From positions 1 through 41,599 of the forward strand of contig JBCDGZ010000063.1 in NCBI GenBank assembly GCA_038750655.1: a stretch of DNA of 41,599 nt. The letters are read 5' to 3'. Source of the DNA: JBCDGZ01 sp038750655. Lineage in GTDB: Bacteria > Bacteroidota > Bacteroidia > Chitinophagales > Saprospiraceae. Numbering within the stretch: position 1 is the stretch's first letter; every line of letters starts with the position of its first letter. The notes below the pieces were generated by a model. The model was not told the origin of the DNA. It was given only the letters and a program-made list of their open reading frames with translations, and searched no databases. Of the stretch, positions 33,001-41,356 are shown in pieces. The position numbers were made by a program, and so were the translations under genes.

Positions 33001-33753
33001 ATGGATAGTATATTATTTATAGTGATTGGCCAGATGGCGCTGTTGTTTATGATGATGTTCTTTGCAGCAAGGCGCTATATCAAATGCCCCAGTAATAAGC
33101 TACTAGTCGTCTATGGTCGAGTAGCAGAAACGAGTAACGGTTCGGGTGTTCAAATTATTAGAAATGGGGCCACCTTCGTCTGGCCGGTTATCCAGCATTA
33201 CTTTTTCTTAGATTTGGAGGAGCATAAAATAGAGCTATCCCCAAAGGTTAAGACTAAAGATGGGATCGACATCCAAGCCAAAGTGACCTTCATCGCTGGT
33301 ATAAGCCCTGATGATCCCCATGCCGCCGCCGCCGCTCAACGATTAGCCTTGAAGAGCAAAAAAATGATTGTAGACCTCCTTACCGACATTGCCTATAGTG
33401 CTACATCCAAGGTATTTCAGCAAATGGACTTGGTCGAATTGGCTACCACCTCCGATAGTCAAATTATTAACCGCCTGGTCCAAGCGACGGCTAAGGAATT
33501 CCGTAAACTAGGGGTATTAATCACCACCTGCAAGGTAGACTTTATTGAAGATACTCAAGCCATTCTTCAAAATATTGAAGAGCAATTCCAACAGCAGCAA
33601 GTGCTTTCCGATAGTCCTCTCCCTTCTTCCGATGGAGCCAAAGAGTTGGAGAAGATCAATAATCAACTGCAGCAAAATACCAAGGAGCGAGAGGAGCTGC
33701 TTCACCAAAAAATTACATTACTGGCTCGTTTGGGAAATGCCACGAAGAGCTAA
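33001..33753 (+). CDS. SPFH/Band 7 (flotillin-like) membrane protein, short form
   Basis: The protein has 250 residues. One N-terminal membrane segment (about 3-22) is followed by an SPFH domain (about 28-185): CPSNKLLVVYGR, the G....I..GATFVWPVIQ hallmark and KVKTKDGIDIQAKVTF. A short coiled coil (about 190-240) is rich in Q and E. True flotillins are about 400-500 residues with a longer coil, so this is a truncated relative. SPFH proteins form ring or cage scaffolds in membrane microdomains. No NfeD gene, the frequent partner, is nearby. Confidence 0.85.
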   Translation: MDSILFIVIGQMALLFMMMFFAARRYIKCPSNKLLVVYGRVAETSNGSGVQIIRNGATFVWPVIQHYFFLDLEEHKIELSPKVKTKDGIDIQAKVTFIAGISPDDPHAAAAAQRLALKSKKMIVDLLTDIAYSATSKVFQQMDLVELATTSDSQIINRLVQATAKEFRKLGVLITTCKVDFIEDTQAILQNIEEQFQQQQVLSDSPLPSSDGAKELEKINNQLQQNTKEREELLHQKITLLARLGNATKS

Positions 33754-33778
33754 GCGTAGGGTAGTGACTCTGGGCAGT

Positions 33779-34567
33779 TTACACAAAAATTGTCCCTTCC
33801 AGATAGGTCTGTGCTGAACCTACCAAATCTACTCGATCCCCTCTCAAAGTAATCTCAAACTGCCCCACACGCTTCGACAACTGCAATGCCTTAAACTGTG
33901 TCTTTCCCAACTGCTTTGCCCAATACACCGGCAGCGTCGTATGCGCCGAACCCGTCGCCGGGTCTTCGTCCACCCCAGACTGCGGAAAGAAGCCCCGAGA
34001 GACAAAGTCCACCTCCTTTCCCGCCGCCGTAGCAATCACCCCACGGCTGTCCAACTGTGCCAACTTCCGAAAGTCGGGGTTCAAGGCTCGAATCTCTTCC
34101 TCGGAGCCCAAGATGGCCAAAAAGTCATCGCGCCCCCGAAAAACCGCCTGCGGCTGCACCCCCAGCCCCTCCGCAATCTCCACTGGCGGCGGCACCGCCT
34201 CCAGGCGATCCGCCGGAAAGTCCATAGAATAAAGCCCCGGCTCCAACTGCCTCACCAGCAACGATCCACTACGCGAACGGAACTCAATCTGCTCGCCTGC
34301 GTAACCCGCGATGCTGTATAAGACATGAGCCGAGGCCAGGGTGGCATGCCCGCAAAGGTCGACTTCCACCGCCGGGGTGAACCAGCGAATGTGAAAGCCC
34401 CCTGCGGTGGGAACGTAAAAGGCGGTCTCTGCCAGATTATTTTCCAATGCTATATTTTGCATCAGTGCATCCGGCAGCCACTCATCGAGTGGACAAACTG
34501 CGGCGGGGTTGCCCCCGAATGGCCGATCGGTAAAGGCATCGACCTGATAGATATTCAACTTTCGCAT
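33779..34567 (-). CDS. PhzF-family isomerase/epimerase-like protein
   Basis: The protein has 262 residues, the normal length for PhzF. Two related half-barrels are expected. Landmarks are the start LNIYQVDAFTDRPFGGNPAAVC, catalytic E47 in NNLAETAF, VDLCGHATLASAHVL (69-83) and DEDPATGSAH in the second half. PhzF itself isomerises a phenazine precursor; most homologues, as here without phenazine genes, have unknown substrates. It is cytoplasmic. It starts 21 bp after the DUF1501 gene on the same strand, and may share its transcript. Confidence 0.93.
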   Translation of the reverse strand: MRKLNIYQVDAFTDRPFGGNPAAVCPLDEWLPDALMQNIALENNLAETAFYVPTAGGFHIRWFTPAVEVDLCGHATLASAHVLYSIAGYAGEQIEFRSRSGSLLVRQLEPGLYSMDFPADRLEAVPPPVEIAEGLGVQPQAVFRGRDDFLAILGSEEEIRALNPDFRKLAQLDSRGVIATAAGKEVDFVSRGFFPQSGVDEDPATGSAHTTLPVYWAKQLGKTQFKALQLSKRVGQFEITLRGDRVDLVGSAQTYLEGTIFV

Positions 34568-34588
34568 GTGAAGGGTGTACTAATTATT

Positions 34589-36514
34589 CTATTGTTTGAC
34601 TAAAGGTAATGTTTTAATAAAATTCAAGGTTGTAGACTCTACTTGCACCAGATAATTGCCAGCAGTCAGCTCATCAATATTGATGCTTTGCTTATTAAAG
34701 CCCGAGCGTAGATTAAGAGGTAAGTGGCGGAGCAGACTACCTGCGGTATTGAAGATCTTGACCTCAGCTTCGGTGCTCAGCTCACTATTCATGACCAGTT
34801 GTACATCATAGCGGGCTGGGTTAGGGTAGATTTTCAGTCCGCTGAGCTGCTTATTGCGCAGCTCTACTGCTCGTATTTCGGAGTAGCTGAATTTACCATC
34901 TTGATCGACCTGCCGCAGGCGATAGTAAGAAATGCCGGGCAGTGGCTTTCGATCTATCCATTCGTATTGGTCCCCACTATTGGCAAAGCCCAGCGCCGGG
35001 ACTTCACCGATCTGCTCAAATTGGCTGCCATCTCCGCTGCGTTCCAATTCGAAGCGATCGTTATTAGGCTCGCTCTCGGTTTCCCATTCCAATAAAACTT
35101 CCTGATCATCAGTAGCACTGGCGTAAAAGGAGAGGAAGCTGACGGGAAGGGGCGCAGCCAGATAGCAAGTGGGATCGACCACCTGATTGGAAGTGATGAG
35201 CGGTAATTTTTGGGCAATGTAGGGGCTGAAGTAGGCTTCGGTCAGGGCGTCATCGCCAGCGCCGAGCCAGTCTTGGAGTACGGTGGTGTAGACCTGTCGA
35301 TAATCGTGCTGATAGCTGGCCAGTTGGTCGCCATCCAGGTTGACGAGGTTGACATTGGTGCCGGTGATGCCGGGCTCGATAGCGGGGCCAAAGAGCAGCA
35401 TCGGAGCTGCGGTACCGTGGTCCGTTCCCAGGTCACCATTTTCGATGGGTTTGCGGCCGAATTCGGAGAAAGTAAGGGTCAAGACTCGATTACTCAGACT
35501 AAGTGCTTCCAAATCGGAGATGAAGGCACTGACCGATTCGGAGAGTTCGCGCATCAGCTCGGCGTGGTTGCCCATCGTAGGACTGCTGGCCATGACCTGA
35601 TTGGCGTGGGTATCAAAGCCACCGAGTCGAACTAGGTAAATCTTGGTCATACAACCACCGTTCATTAAGCGAGCGACTGTTTTGAGCTGATTGGCCAGGT
35701 CATAATCGGGATAGGTGACGGCATTACTGCCCTGATTGAATACCGTAGTAATCCGCTGCGCATAGTTGCTAACGCTATTTTCGATATTCATGATGAACTG
35801 CAACTCTTCGCCGTAGTCGGACTGCGGAACGGTATTGAGCGGGGCGCCACCGATTTCTGAGATGACATTGTAGAAACCAGAGAGGTCTTGCCCCGTTAGG
35901 TTGATGCCAGGATTGTGTTCATCATTGGTGTGAAAGCCCAGCGAGGGCTTGGTGTTACCGAGTTGAATACCGAGCGGGTCGGGCATCAACTGGGTGGGGT
36001 TGCCGGCCAGGCCCGGGAAGCTGTAATTTAAAAAGCGTCCCATCCATCCGGTGGTGTGGTTGAAATTAGTCGGGGTGCCATCGCCTCCCGTCATCCACAG
36101 ATCGGTGGATTTGAAGTGAGAGCGATTTTGGTTGTCATAAGAAACACTCTGAACGATATTGACCTTACCTTGATCATACAGATTTTTGATGCCCGTCATC
36201 TCTGGGTGTAGCCCTACTTGATCTTCGAGCGGTAGGGTATTGTCTAATGGAATGTAGGCATTTAGTCCACTGTCGGGCAGGCCAATGCCGGGGCGGAGAT
36301 TGCGATAGGTATCGTATTGCTCTATAGGAATAACGGTGTTGATCCCATCATTTCCCCCGGTGAGTTGGACCAATACCAACACCCGATCTTCGATGCCTTC
36401 GCAGGCCATGTTGATCATAGAGGGGGTAGCAAAAGTATTGACCGGTAGGCCGTTGATCATCAAGGGCGATATAGCTAAAGGAGCAGAAATTTTCAGGAAT
36501 TTTCTTCTCTTCAT
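34589..36514 (-). CDS. DUF1501 protein with Tat-like signal and C-terminal T9SS sorting domain
   Basis: The protein has 641 residues. The start MKRRKFLKISAPLAISPLM has a twin-arginine-like RRKFLK, so Tat export of a folded protein is plausible. Residues about 40-440 form the DUF1501 domain, which is related to the alkaline phosphatase/sulfatase fold: VLVQLTGGNDGINTVIP, FKSTDLWMTGG, GGFDTHANQ and TFSEFGRKPIENG with DHGTAAPMLLFG. The C-terminal 200 residues hold a fibronectin-like segment (SFYASATDDQEVLLEWETESE) and a T9SS sorting domain (LKIYPNPAR...AGNYLVQVES). DUF1501 proteins nearly always pair with DUF1800, encoded 17 bp upstream. The function is unknown. The two export signals, Tat and T9SS, would act in sequence. 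Confidence 0.9.
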   Translation of the reverse strand: MKRRKFLKISAPLAISPLMINGLPVNTFATPSMINMACEGIEDRVLVLVQLTGGNDGINTVIPIEQYDTYRNLRPGIGLPDSGLNAYIPLDNTLPLEDQVGLHPEMTGIKNLYDQGKVNIVQSVSYDNQNRSHFKSTDLWMTGGDGTPTNFNHTTGWMGRFLNYSFPGLAGNPTQLMPDPLGIQLGNTKPSLGFHTNDEHNPGINLTGQDLSGFYNVISEIGGAPLNTVPQSDYGEELQFIMNIENSVSNYAQRITTVFNQGSNAVTYPDYDLANQLKTVARLMNGGCMTKIYLVRLGGFDTHANQVMASSPTMGNHAELMRELSESVSAFISDLEALSLSNRVLTLTFSEFGRKPIENGDLGTDHGTAAPMLLFGPAIEPGITGTNVNLVNLDGDQLASYQHDYRQVYTTVLQDWLGAGDDALTEAYFSPYIAQKLPLITSNQVVDPTCYLAAPLPVSFLSFYASATDDQEVLLEWETESEPNNDRFELERSGDGSQFEQIGEVPALGFANSGDQYEWIDRKPLPGISYYRLRQVDQDGKFSYSEIRAVELRNKQLSGLKIYPNPARYDVQLVMNSELSTEAEVKIFNTAGSLLRHLPLNLRSGFNKQSINIDELTAGNYLVQVESTTLNFIKTLPLVKQ

Positions 36515-36531
36515 TTTTTTAATTTTAGGCG

Positions 36532-38154
36532 TTAAAAAACCTGATATTCAGGAGAATACATAATCGCGGTTACCAGGTTTTCTAAGGGTATCCGCACTTC
36601 GCTATCATCACCGCTGGCTTCAAAGGCTTCCCACTCATACGTCCAATCGGCGGCAGGCAGGCCATCCAGGAAGATGGTATTGAGGAAGTAATCGGCACGA
36701 TCTGCCTCAGGGATTTCGCTGAGCAAATGTTCTAGCATCTCGGCCACCAGAATATCCGGCAACAGTGGATTGCTGATATTTTGGGTTTGTTGGACAAATT
36801 GCACAATATCCATTTGTACATAAGCAGAACCATAGGAAATGACCCTCCGGCCGCTGGTCAGAATTTCCGGAAGGCGATAACGGGCAATGATAGTGCTGGG
36901 ATTGAACCAGGCCCGATGGAAATCGGGCTCTTGATAATAGGCAGGGTAGCCGGCTACAGAGCTGGGCTGAAAGAGGGAAAATCCAGCCTGCGGAAAGATG
37001 ACCTCATTGACCGTACGCTTGTAAAAATTATGGTAATGGTCCACACTATCCGTCAAAGGATCGGGAATGTCTACATCGAAATAAGACAAGGCTCCGTGCA
37101 CCAGATCAATAGGGGATTTGATCATACCGCCGATGATCTCGTCCGTATGGGCACTATCATCTTTATCGTAAAAATGTTGACTGCGCAGCAATTGTCGCAT
37201 CGTCGCTTTTAAATCGTAATCGCTATTTCGGAAGGTCGTTGCCAGTGGGGTAATGATGTCCTGCTCAATTTCCGGGCTGAGGTGACGGCTGACGAAAAAG
37301 CGGTAAAGTTTTCGACAAATGAATGTCGCCGTTGCCTCCTGATCGAAGATCATATCCACAAACTCACTCAGTTCATCAAACATTCCATTGGCCGTAGTCG
37401 CTCCGGTGATGGTTTGATTTTGAAAGGCGGCACTAAAAGTTTTATCTGTCGTATCGTGGCGAGAAAGCGTAGCTCTTCCCCGTGGAATACCGGTATCTGG
37501 ATCGATATGTTGTGTACGGCTACCGACCTGAAAACCAGTGAGCAGTCGAGAGGCCGCCGCAATGTCTTCCTCCGTATAATTGGTGTAATCGCCCGGGCCG
37601 ACCTGCGGACCTTTGCCAATGGTGAAAAGCTCGAAATACTCCCGCGCAAAATTTTCGTTCGGATTCTGCTTTTTGTTCAGCTTATTGTCCAAATAATCGA
37701 GCATAATATTATCCAGGATCATTTTTTCGGCCAGTATTCTGAAATTGCCAAGGTGGTAATACCGCAGTAGAGAGAGGTGATCAAAAAAGCGTTCTGCATT
37801 CTGGCTACTAGCAGAAACCGTAAAGTTGGTATGCAGGAAAAACGCCATTTTATGTCCGATCGACTCGTCCAGCAGGGCCTCATGGGTCCACCATCCGATG
37901 ACGTAGGCGCGCAGCCTGCTATTGGTAGACTGAGGAGGAATACGGCCACTGATCCAGGCCTGTCCAGTCGCAGGATCAATGGGTTCGCTCATGTTGAGCG
38001 GCTGTGGAGTCAGCAGGCGATCTACGGCTTGGGTAACCGTCATATTCGCCAGGCTTTCAATGCGCGCTCTGCTGATGTTGTAGGAGCAACGTCGTAACAA
38101 ATGCGCAGCAAGCCTTTTGCCCAGCATTCCGCCGAGAGGAGCTAAGGAGGCCAT
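36532..38154 (-). CDS. DUF1800 protein
   Basis: The protein has 540 residues from the ATG at 38154 (MASLAPLGGMLGKRLAAHLLRR), the family's usual start; a longer frame to 38187 is unsupported. DUF1800 landmarks are HLLRRCSYNIS near the start, WWTHEALLDE and MAFFLHTNF (about 92-115), NENFAREYFELFTIGKG (about 165-182) and YTEEDIAAASRLLTGFQV. Members are cytoplasmic or exported proteins of unknown function, very often next to DUF1501, as here. It is the first gene of the operon, with a clear promoter about 125 bp upstream. Confidence 0.9.
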   Translation of the reverse strand: MASLAPLGGMLGKRLAAHLLRRCSYNISRARIESLANMTVTQAVDRLLTPQPLNMSEPIDPATGQAWISGRIPPQSTNSRLRAYVIGWWTHEALLDESIGHKMAFFLHTNFTVSASSQNAERFFDHLSLLRYYHLGNFRILAEKMILDNIMLDYLDNKLNKKQNPNENFAREYFELFTIGKGPQVGPGDYTNYTEEDIAAASRLLTGFQVGSRTQHIDPDTGIPRGRATLSRHDTTDKTFSAAFQNQTITGATTANGMFDELSEFVDMIFDQEATATFICRKLYRFFVSRHLSPEIEQDIITPLATTFRNSDYDLKATMRQLLRSQHFYDKDDSAHTDEIIGGMIKSPIDLVHGALSYFDVDIPDPLTDSVDHYHNFYKRTVNEVIFPQAGFSLFQPSSVAGYPAYYQEPDFHRAWFNPSTIIARYRLPEILTSGRRVISYGSAYVQMDIVQFVQQTQNISNPLLPDILVAEMLEHLLSEIPEADRADYFLNTIFLDGLPAADWTYEWEAFEASGDDSEVRIPLENLVTAIMYSPEYQVF

Positions 38155-38279
38155 AGGGTATAGTTTTGTCTGCCGACAGAGTTGCACGAGGACATTGCTC
38201 TGTACGGGTAATTAGTGAATATGGTGTAGTCGTCTAATGTAGAAAGGGAAAATCTACAATGGCATGAGAATTATATGAG

Positions 38280-38311
38280 CTAATATAGTTAAAATGCTAA
38301 TAATTTGCAAA
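38280..38311 (-). promoter_or_regulatory. Promoter of the DUF1800-DUF1501 operon
   Basis: On the minus strand TTTG (38308-38311) is followed by 20 nt and TATATTAG (38280-38287). The -33 element is an exact match and the -7 element has the TTAG variant also seen before pncB. The predicted leader is about 120 nt long. The remaining intergenic sequence up to 38374 shows nothing else clear. Confidence 0.7.
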
Positions 38312-38374
38312 TTCCTCTTTATAAGACCCTAGCTGAATCTTTGCCGGACATGGTCTTTTAGTCCGAGTCGTGTC

Positions 38375-41356
38375 TTAACTAAACTTCTGCCGTACACTGT
38401 CTCGAAAAGCCTTTGGCAGCCCCGAAAACAACAGTAGCTTGAGCTCGCGGGCCGAGATATTCATCGCATTGGAGAAGCCCGAGCGCAGATCAGTCAGCGT
38501 ACTATTACTGTCGTAAATGCGGATGACCCTCGCTCCGTCGGGGATGCTCAACTGCTCTGGTTTAGTCCTGGGCAATTTTATCATATGTACCAGAATCGGG
38601 AGCGGATTCTGATGGGAGCGATAGAAAAGATGAATGCCGGTTTCGCCCATAAAGAGCGACGCGACGCTGTGTCCTTCGATGCGAATCCATTTTTCTTGGG
38701 CCTCAATTTGATGCTGAATGTCCAACTCTGATAGCAATTCATTGTAGTGTTGCATCAAAAATTCGATCTCCTGATCTCCCAGACCATTAATACAGGATTG
38801 GAAGTGGAGTTCTATTGTCTCAACCTCTTCCCGCAGAAATCCCTTCCCGAAGAGGAGTAAAAAGCCTACATCCAGGTAGCTGTTGATGAACTCAGTTTCT
38901 AGGCTGTCGAATTGTGCGGAGGCATACTCGTAGTACTCTGTAATCTCGTGTAGTGCTTCTTGTTGGAAAAGCCGGTCGCGGATGGACTCTTTGATGCTGC
39001 GGGTAACAGAATCGCGCCGAGGCGTCACCGTCCCCCGCTTTAGTCGCAGCGGAATGGCTGGCCCCTCCCGGAAATGCTTCTCCTTGAAGCCCAGCGAAAG
39101 CGTCGAAATACGCTGCTTCGTCGCCGCAATCTGATCCTTGAAATGGTAATATTGCCAATTCAGGGCTTCCCCTGCGTCGTTGCCAATGACAATTAGCTCC
39201 GAGTCGGCCTCATCATTCTCCTCTTCCATCCGGCGCACCTGGTATTCTAGTCGCTCTACCAGCTTGAGCAGGCGATTGAAAAAGCCGCGGCCGCGAGCCT
39301 CTTCGGGCAGTTGCGGCAGCCAGTCCTCCTCAATAGGCTCCACAAAGTCTAGAGGAATGATGCGCGGTACCAGCTGGCCTTCTTTGAAAAGAATGCTGAA
39401 AATGATTGGATTGTCGGTATGTGTAGAGATCAGCTGCTCGGCGGAGAGCGTGGTAAGGTCTTTTTCGATCTGTCGTTTCAGCGCTCGGCCGCCCATCTTA
39501 GCGTTGTAGCCCCGGCGGGCTACCCATTCCAGCGCTTCGGTGGAGATGTTGAGGATGGTAGTACGGCGGACAAAGCCATCGCGCTTGAGCAGGTCCTTGA
39601 TCTGCAGGCGGGCGATATTGAGGATATGGTCGACTTCCAGCGAGCGGAAGATGACGATGCGGTCGATGCGGTTGACGAACTCGGGGCGGAAGCGATTTTC
39701 TACGGCTTTTCGATAGACGGCAGAGTCATCGCGCTGGCCAGCGACAAAGCCCAGCTGGCCGGCGGCTTCTCGGGCACCGACATTGGAGGTCATGATGATA
39801 ATATTGCCGGAGAAATCCACCGTTTTGCCCAGGCTGTCGGTCAGTCGGCCATCGTCGAGGACTTGCAGCAGCAGGTCGTGGACCTTGGGGTGGGCCTTTT
39901 CGATTTCGTCGAAGAGGATGATTCCGAAGGGGCGGTAGCGGACTTTGCCGGTGAGGTGGCCCTCGGGGTTGTGTTCATCGCCGATAAGGCGGTGGACGGC
40001 CTGCGCATCGATGTATTCGTTCATATCGAAGCGCAGCAGGTGCTTGGGATTGCCCATGAGGTAGTCGCAGAGGACCTTGGCCGCTTGGGTTTTGCCCACG
40101 CCGGTGGGGCCGATGAAGAGGAAGGAGGCCAAGGGCTTGGTGGGATCGGTCAGCTTGGCTTTGATGGTATGGATGGCATCGGCTAGGGTAGCTACGGCAT
40201 CGGGTTGTCCGACGAGTTGGGCGGCAATGGCATCGTGCACCTCGTTTTCCTCAAAGGTATAGTCGGCATCAAAGATGATTTCATTCAAGCCACTAAAGGA
40301 CTCAAATTCATCCCTGACCTCGGGTAAATCAATGTTTTGGGAGCGGTATTTGACCGCCAGCTGATTCATCAACTTCAGGATACTGCCCGGCAGGGCCTTA
40401 CGGTGTAGGTAGTTGCGTTGGATAGCAAAAAGCTGCTTGATGGCCTGAATGGTAAATTCGCAGTCGTATTCAATTTCCAGGTAATGCCGCTGCTTAAGCA
40501 CCATTTTTATGGCAGATTCGTGGTTGGGCTCCTGAACCCGCACAACCTGGAAGAGGTCACTGAAACGGCGATCTTTTTCCTGCAATATTTTCCACTCCTC
40601 AAAAGTAGCGATTAGAATGAGTTGGAGTTGACGTTTTTCCAGATAGGGCTTCAAAACATCGCTCAGCGTCATGCTATTTTGGGAAGATTTGCCAATGCGT
40701 AAGAGCGAAACCACATTGTCGATCATAATCTTATCGCTGGCTGAATCCTTCTTTTTGGCGTGCTGTAAATGCCGATCACGAACATAGCGTAGGATGGCCT
40801 CAAAGCGTTTTTGCCACCACCCTACATATTTCATCCCCGCAATAATTCGGGTTGGGTCGATGTGCCATATTTTCTGTACCTCAATATCATTTCCCTTAAA
40901 ATAAAGGTCCATATACCTCCGCAGTACCTCGTGAAGCAGCGTATGCTTGCCTACGCCCTCCGGGCCGATGATGACCAGCGGCGTATTTTCGGGGTTGTAG
41001 ACAATGTTATAAATCCGATCGACGAGTTCATCGCGGAAAAAGGCACGGCCTAGCTCTGCTGGATAGCGCGAATTGAGGTCATTTCCCACCTTTTCGATCT
41101 CTGTAGCGCCATCAAATTGATGATCGCTGCCCTGACGGGCAAAGAGCCAATCGGTATCTTCCTGCTCGAACTGAAAATTACCCTCGGTGATGTATACATT
41201 GAGAGAAGTGGAGCTGGTAAACTCGCTTTTGTCCGCAAAATAGTCTTCTGCATTGAAGTCATCGTCCTCGTTTCTGATCTTCTTGAGCAGTTGCCGGACG
41301 ACCTTTTCGACCTGCTGATTGATATTGACGTACCCTTTTTCGTCCTTTTCCAGCAT
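38375..41356 (-). CDS. ClpA/ClpC-like AAA+ unfoldase with degenerate D1 domain and long C-terminal extension
   Basis: The protein has 993 residues from the ATG at 41356. The D1 region (about 100-350) has a Walker A with the final T/S replaced (GPEGVGKH, 131-138) and no D-E Walker B (IMIDNV, 210-215), so it is probably inactive. D2 (about 375-660) is intact: GPTGVGKT (416-423), ILFDEIEKAHP (480-490), TSN sensor 1 (523-525), and GGRALKR (622-628). LGF (535-537) sits where ClpA and ClpC carry the ClpP-docking loop. Residues about 675-993 are an extension not found in ClpA, ClpB or ClpC. The usual Clp_N repeats are absent. The reading frame stays open another 43 codons upstream without an ATG, inside the terminal inverted repeat, so the true start may lie off the contig. 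Confidence 0.85.
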   Translation of the reverse strand: MLEKDEKGYVNINQQVEKVVRQLLKKIRNEDDDFNAEDYFADKSEFTSSTSLNVYITEGNFQFEQEDTDWLFARQGSDHQFDGATEIEKVGNDLNSRYPAELGRAFFRDELVDRIYNIVYNPENTPLVIIGPEGVGKHTLLHEVLRRYMDLYFKGNDIEVQKIWHIDPTRIIAGMKYVGWWQKRFEAILRYVRDRHLQHAKKKDSASDKIMIDNVVSLLRIGKSSQNSMTLSDVLKPYLEKRQLQLILIATFEEWKILQEKDRRFSDLFQVVRVQEPNHESAIKMVLKQRHYLEIEYDCEFTIQAIKQLFAIQRNYLHRKALPGSILKLMNQLAVKYRSQNIDLPEVRDEFESFSGLNEIIFDADYTFEENEVHDAIAAQLVGQPDAVATLADAIHTIKAKLTDPTKPLASFLFIGPTGVGKTQAAKVLCDYLMGNPKHLLRFDMNEYIDAQAVHRLIGDEHNPEGHLTGKVRYRPFGIILFDEIEKAHPKVHDLLLQVLDDGRLTDSLGKTVDFSGNIIIMTSNVGAREAAGQLGFVAGQRDDSAVYRKAVENRFRPEFVNRIDRIVIFRSLEVDHILNIARLQIKDLLKRDGFVRRTTILNISTEALEWVARRGYNAKMGGRALKRQIEKDLTTLSAEQLISTHTDNPIIFSILFKEGQLVPRIIPLDFVEPIEEDWLPQLPEEARGRGFFNRLLKLVERLEYQVRRMEEENDEADSELIVIGNDAGEALNWQYYHFKDQIAATKQRISTLSLGFKEKHFREGPAIPLRLKRGTVTPRRDSVTRSIKESIRDRLFQQEALHEITEYYEYASAQFDSLETEFINSYLDVGFLLLFGKGFLREEVETIELHFQSCINGLGDQEIEFLMQHYNELLSELDIQHQIEAQEKWIRIEGHSVASLFMGETGIHLFYRSHQNPLPILVHMIKLPRTKPEQLSIPDGARVIRIYDSNSTLTDLRSGFSNAMNISARELKLLLFSGLPKAFRDSVRQKFS

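Noticed and set aside
33779..34567. Phenazine biosynthesis gene cluster
   Set aside because: Only a PhzF-like gene is present, with no other phenazine genes; PhzF homologues are common outside phenazine pathways.
39419..40186. Plus-strand open frame of 255 codons inside the unfoldase gene
   Set aside because: It is antisense to the D2 ATPase motifs of the unfoldase and is explained by GC-rich codon positions.
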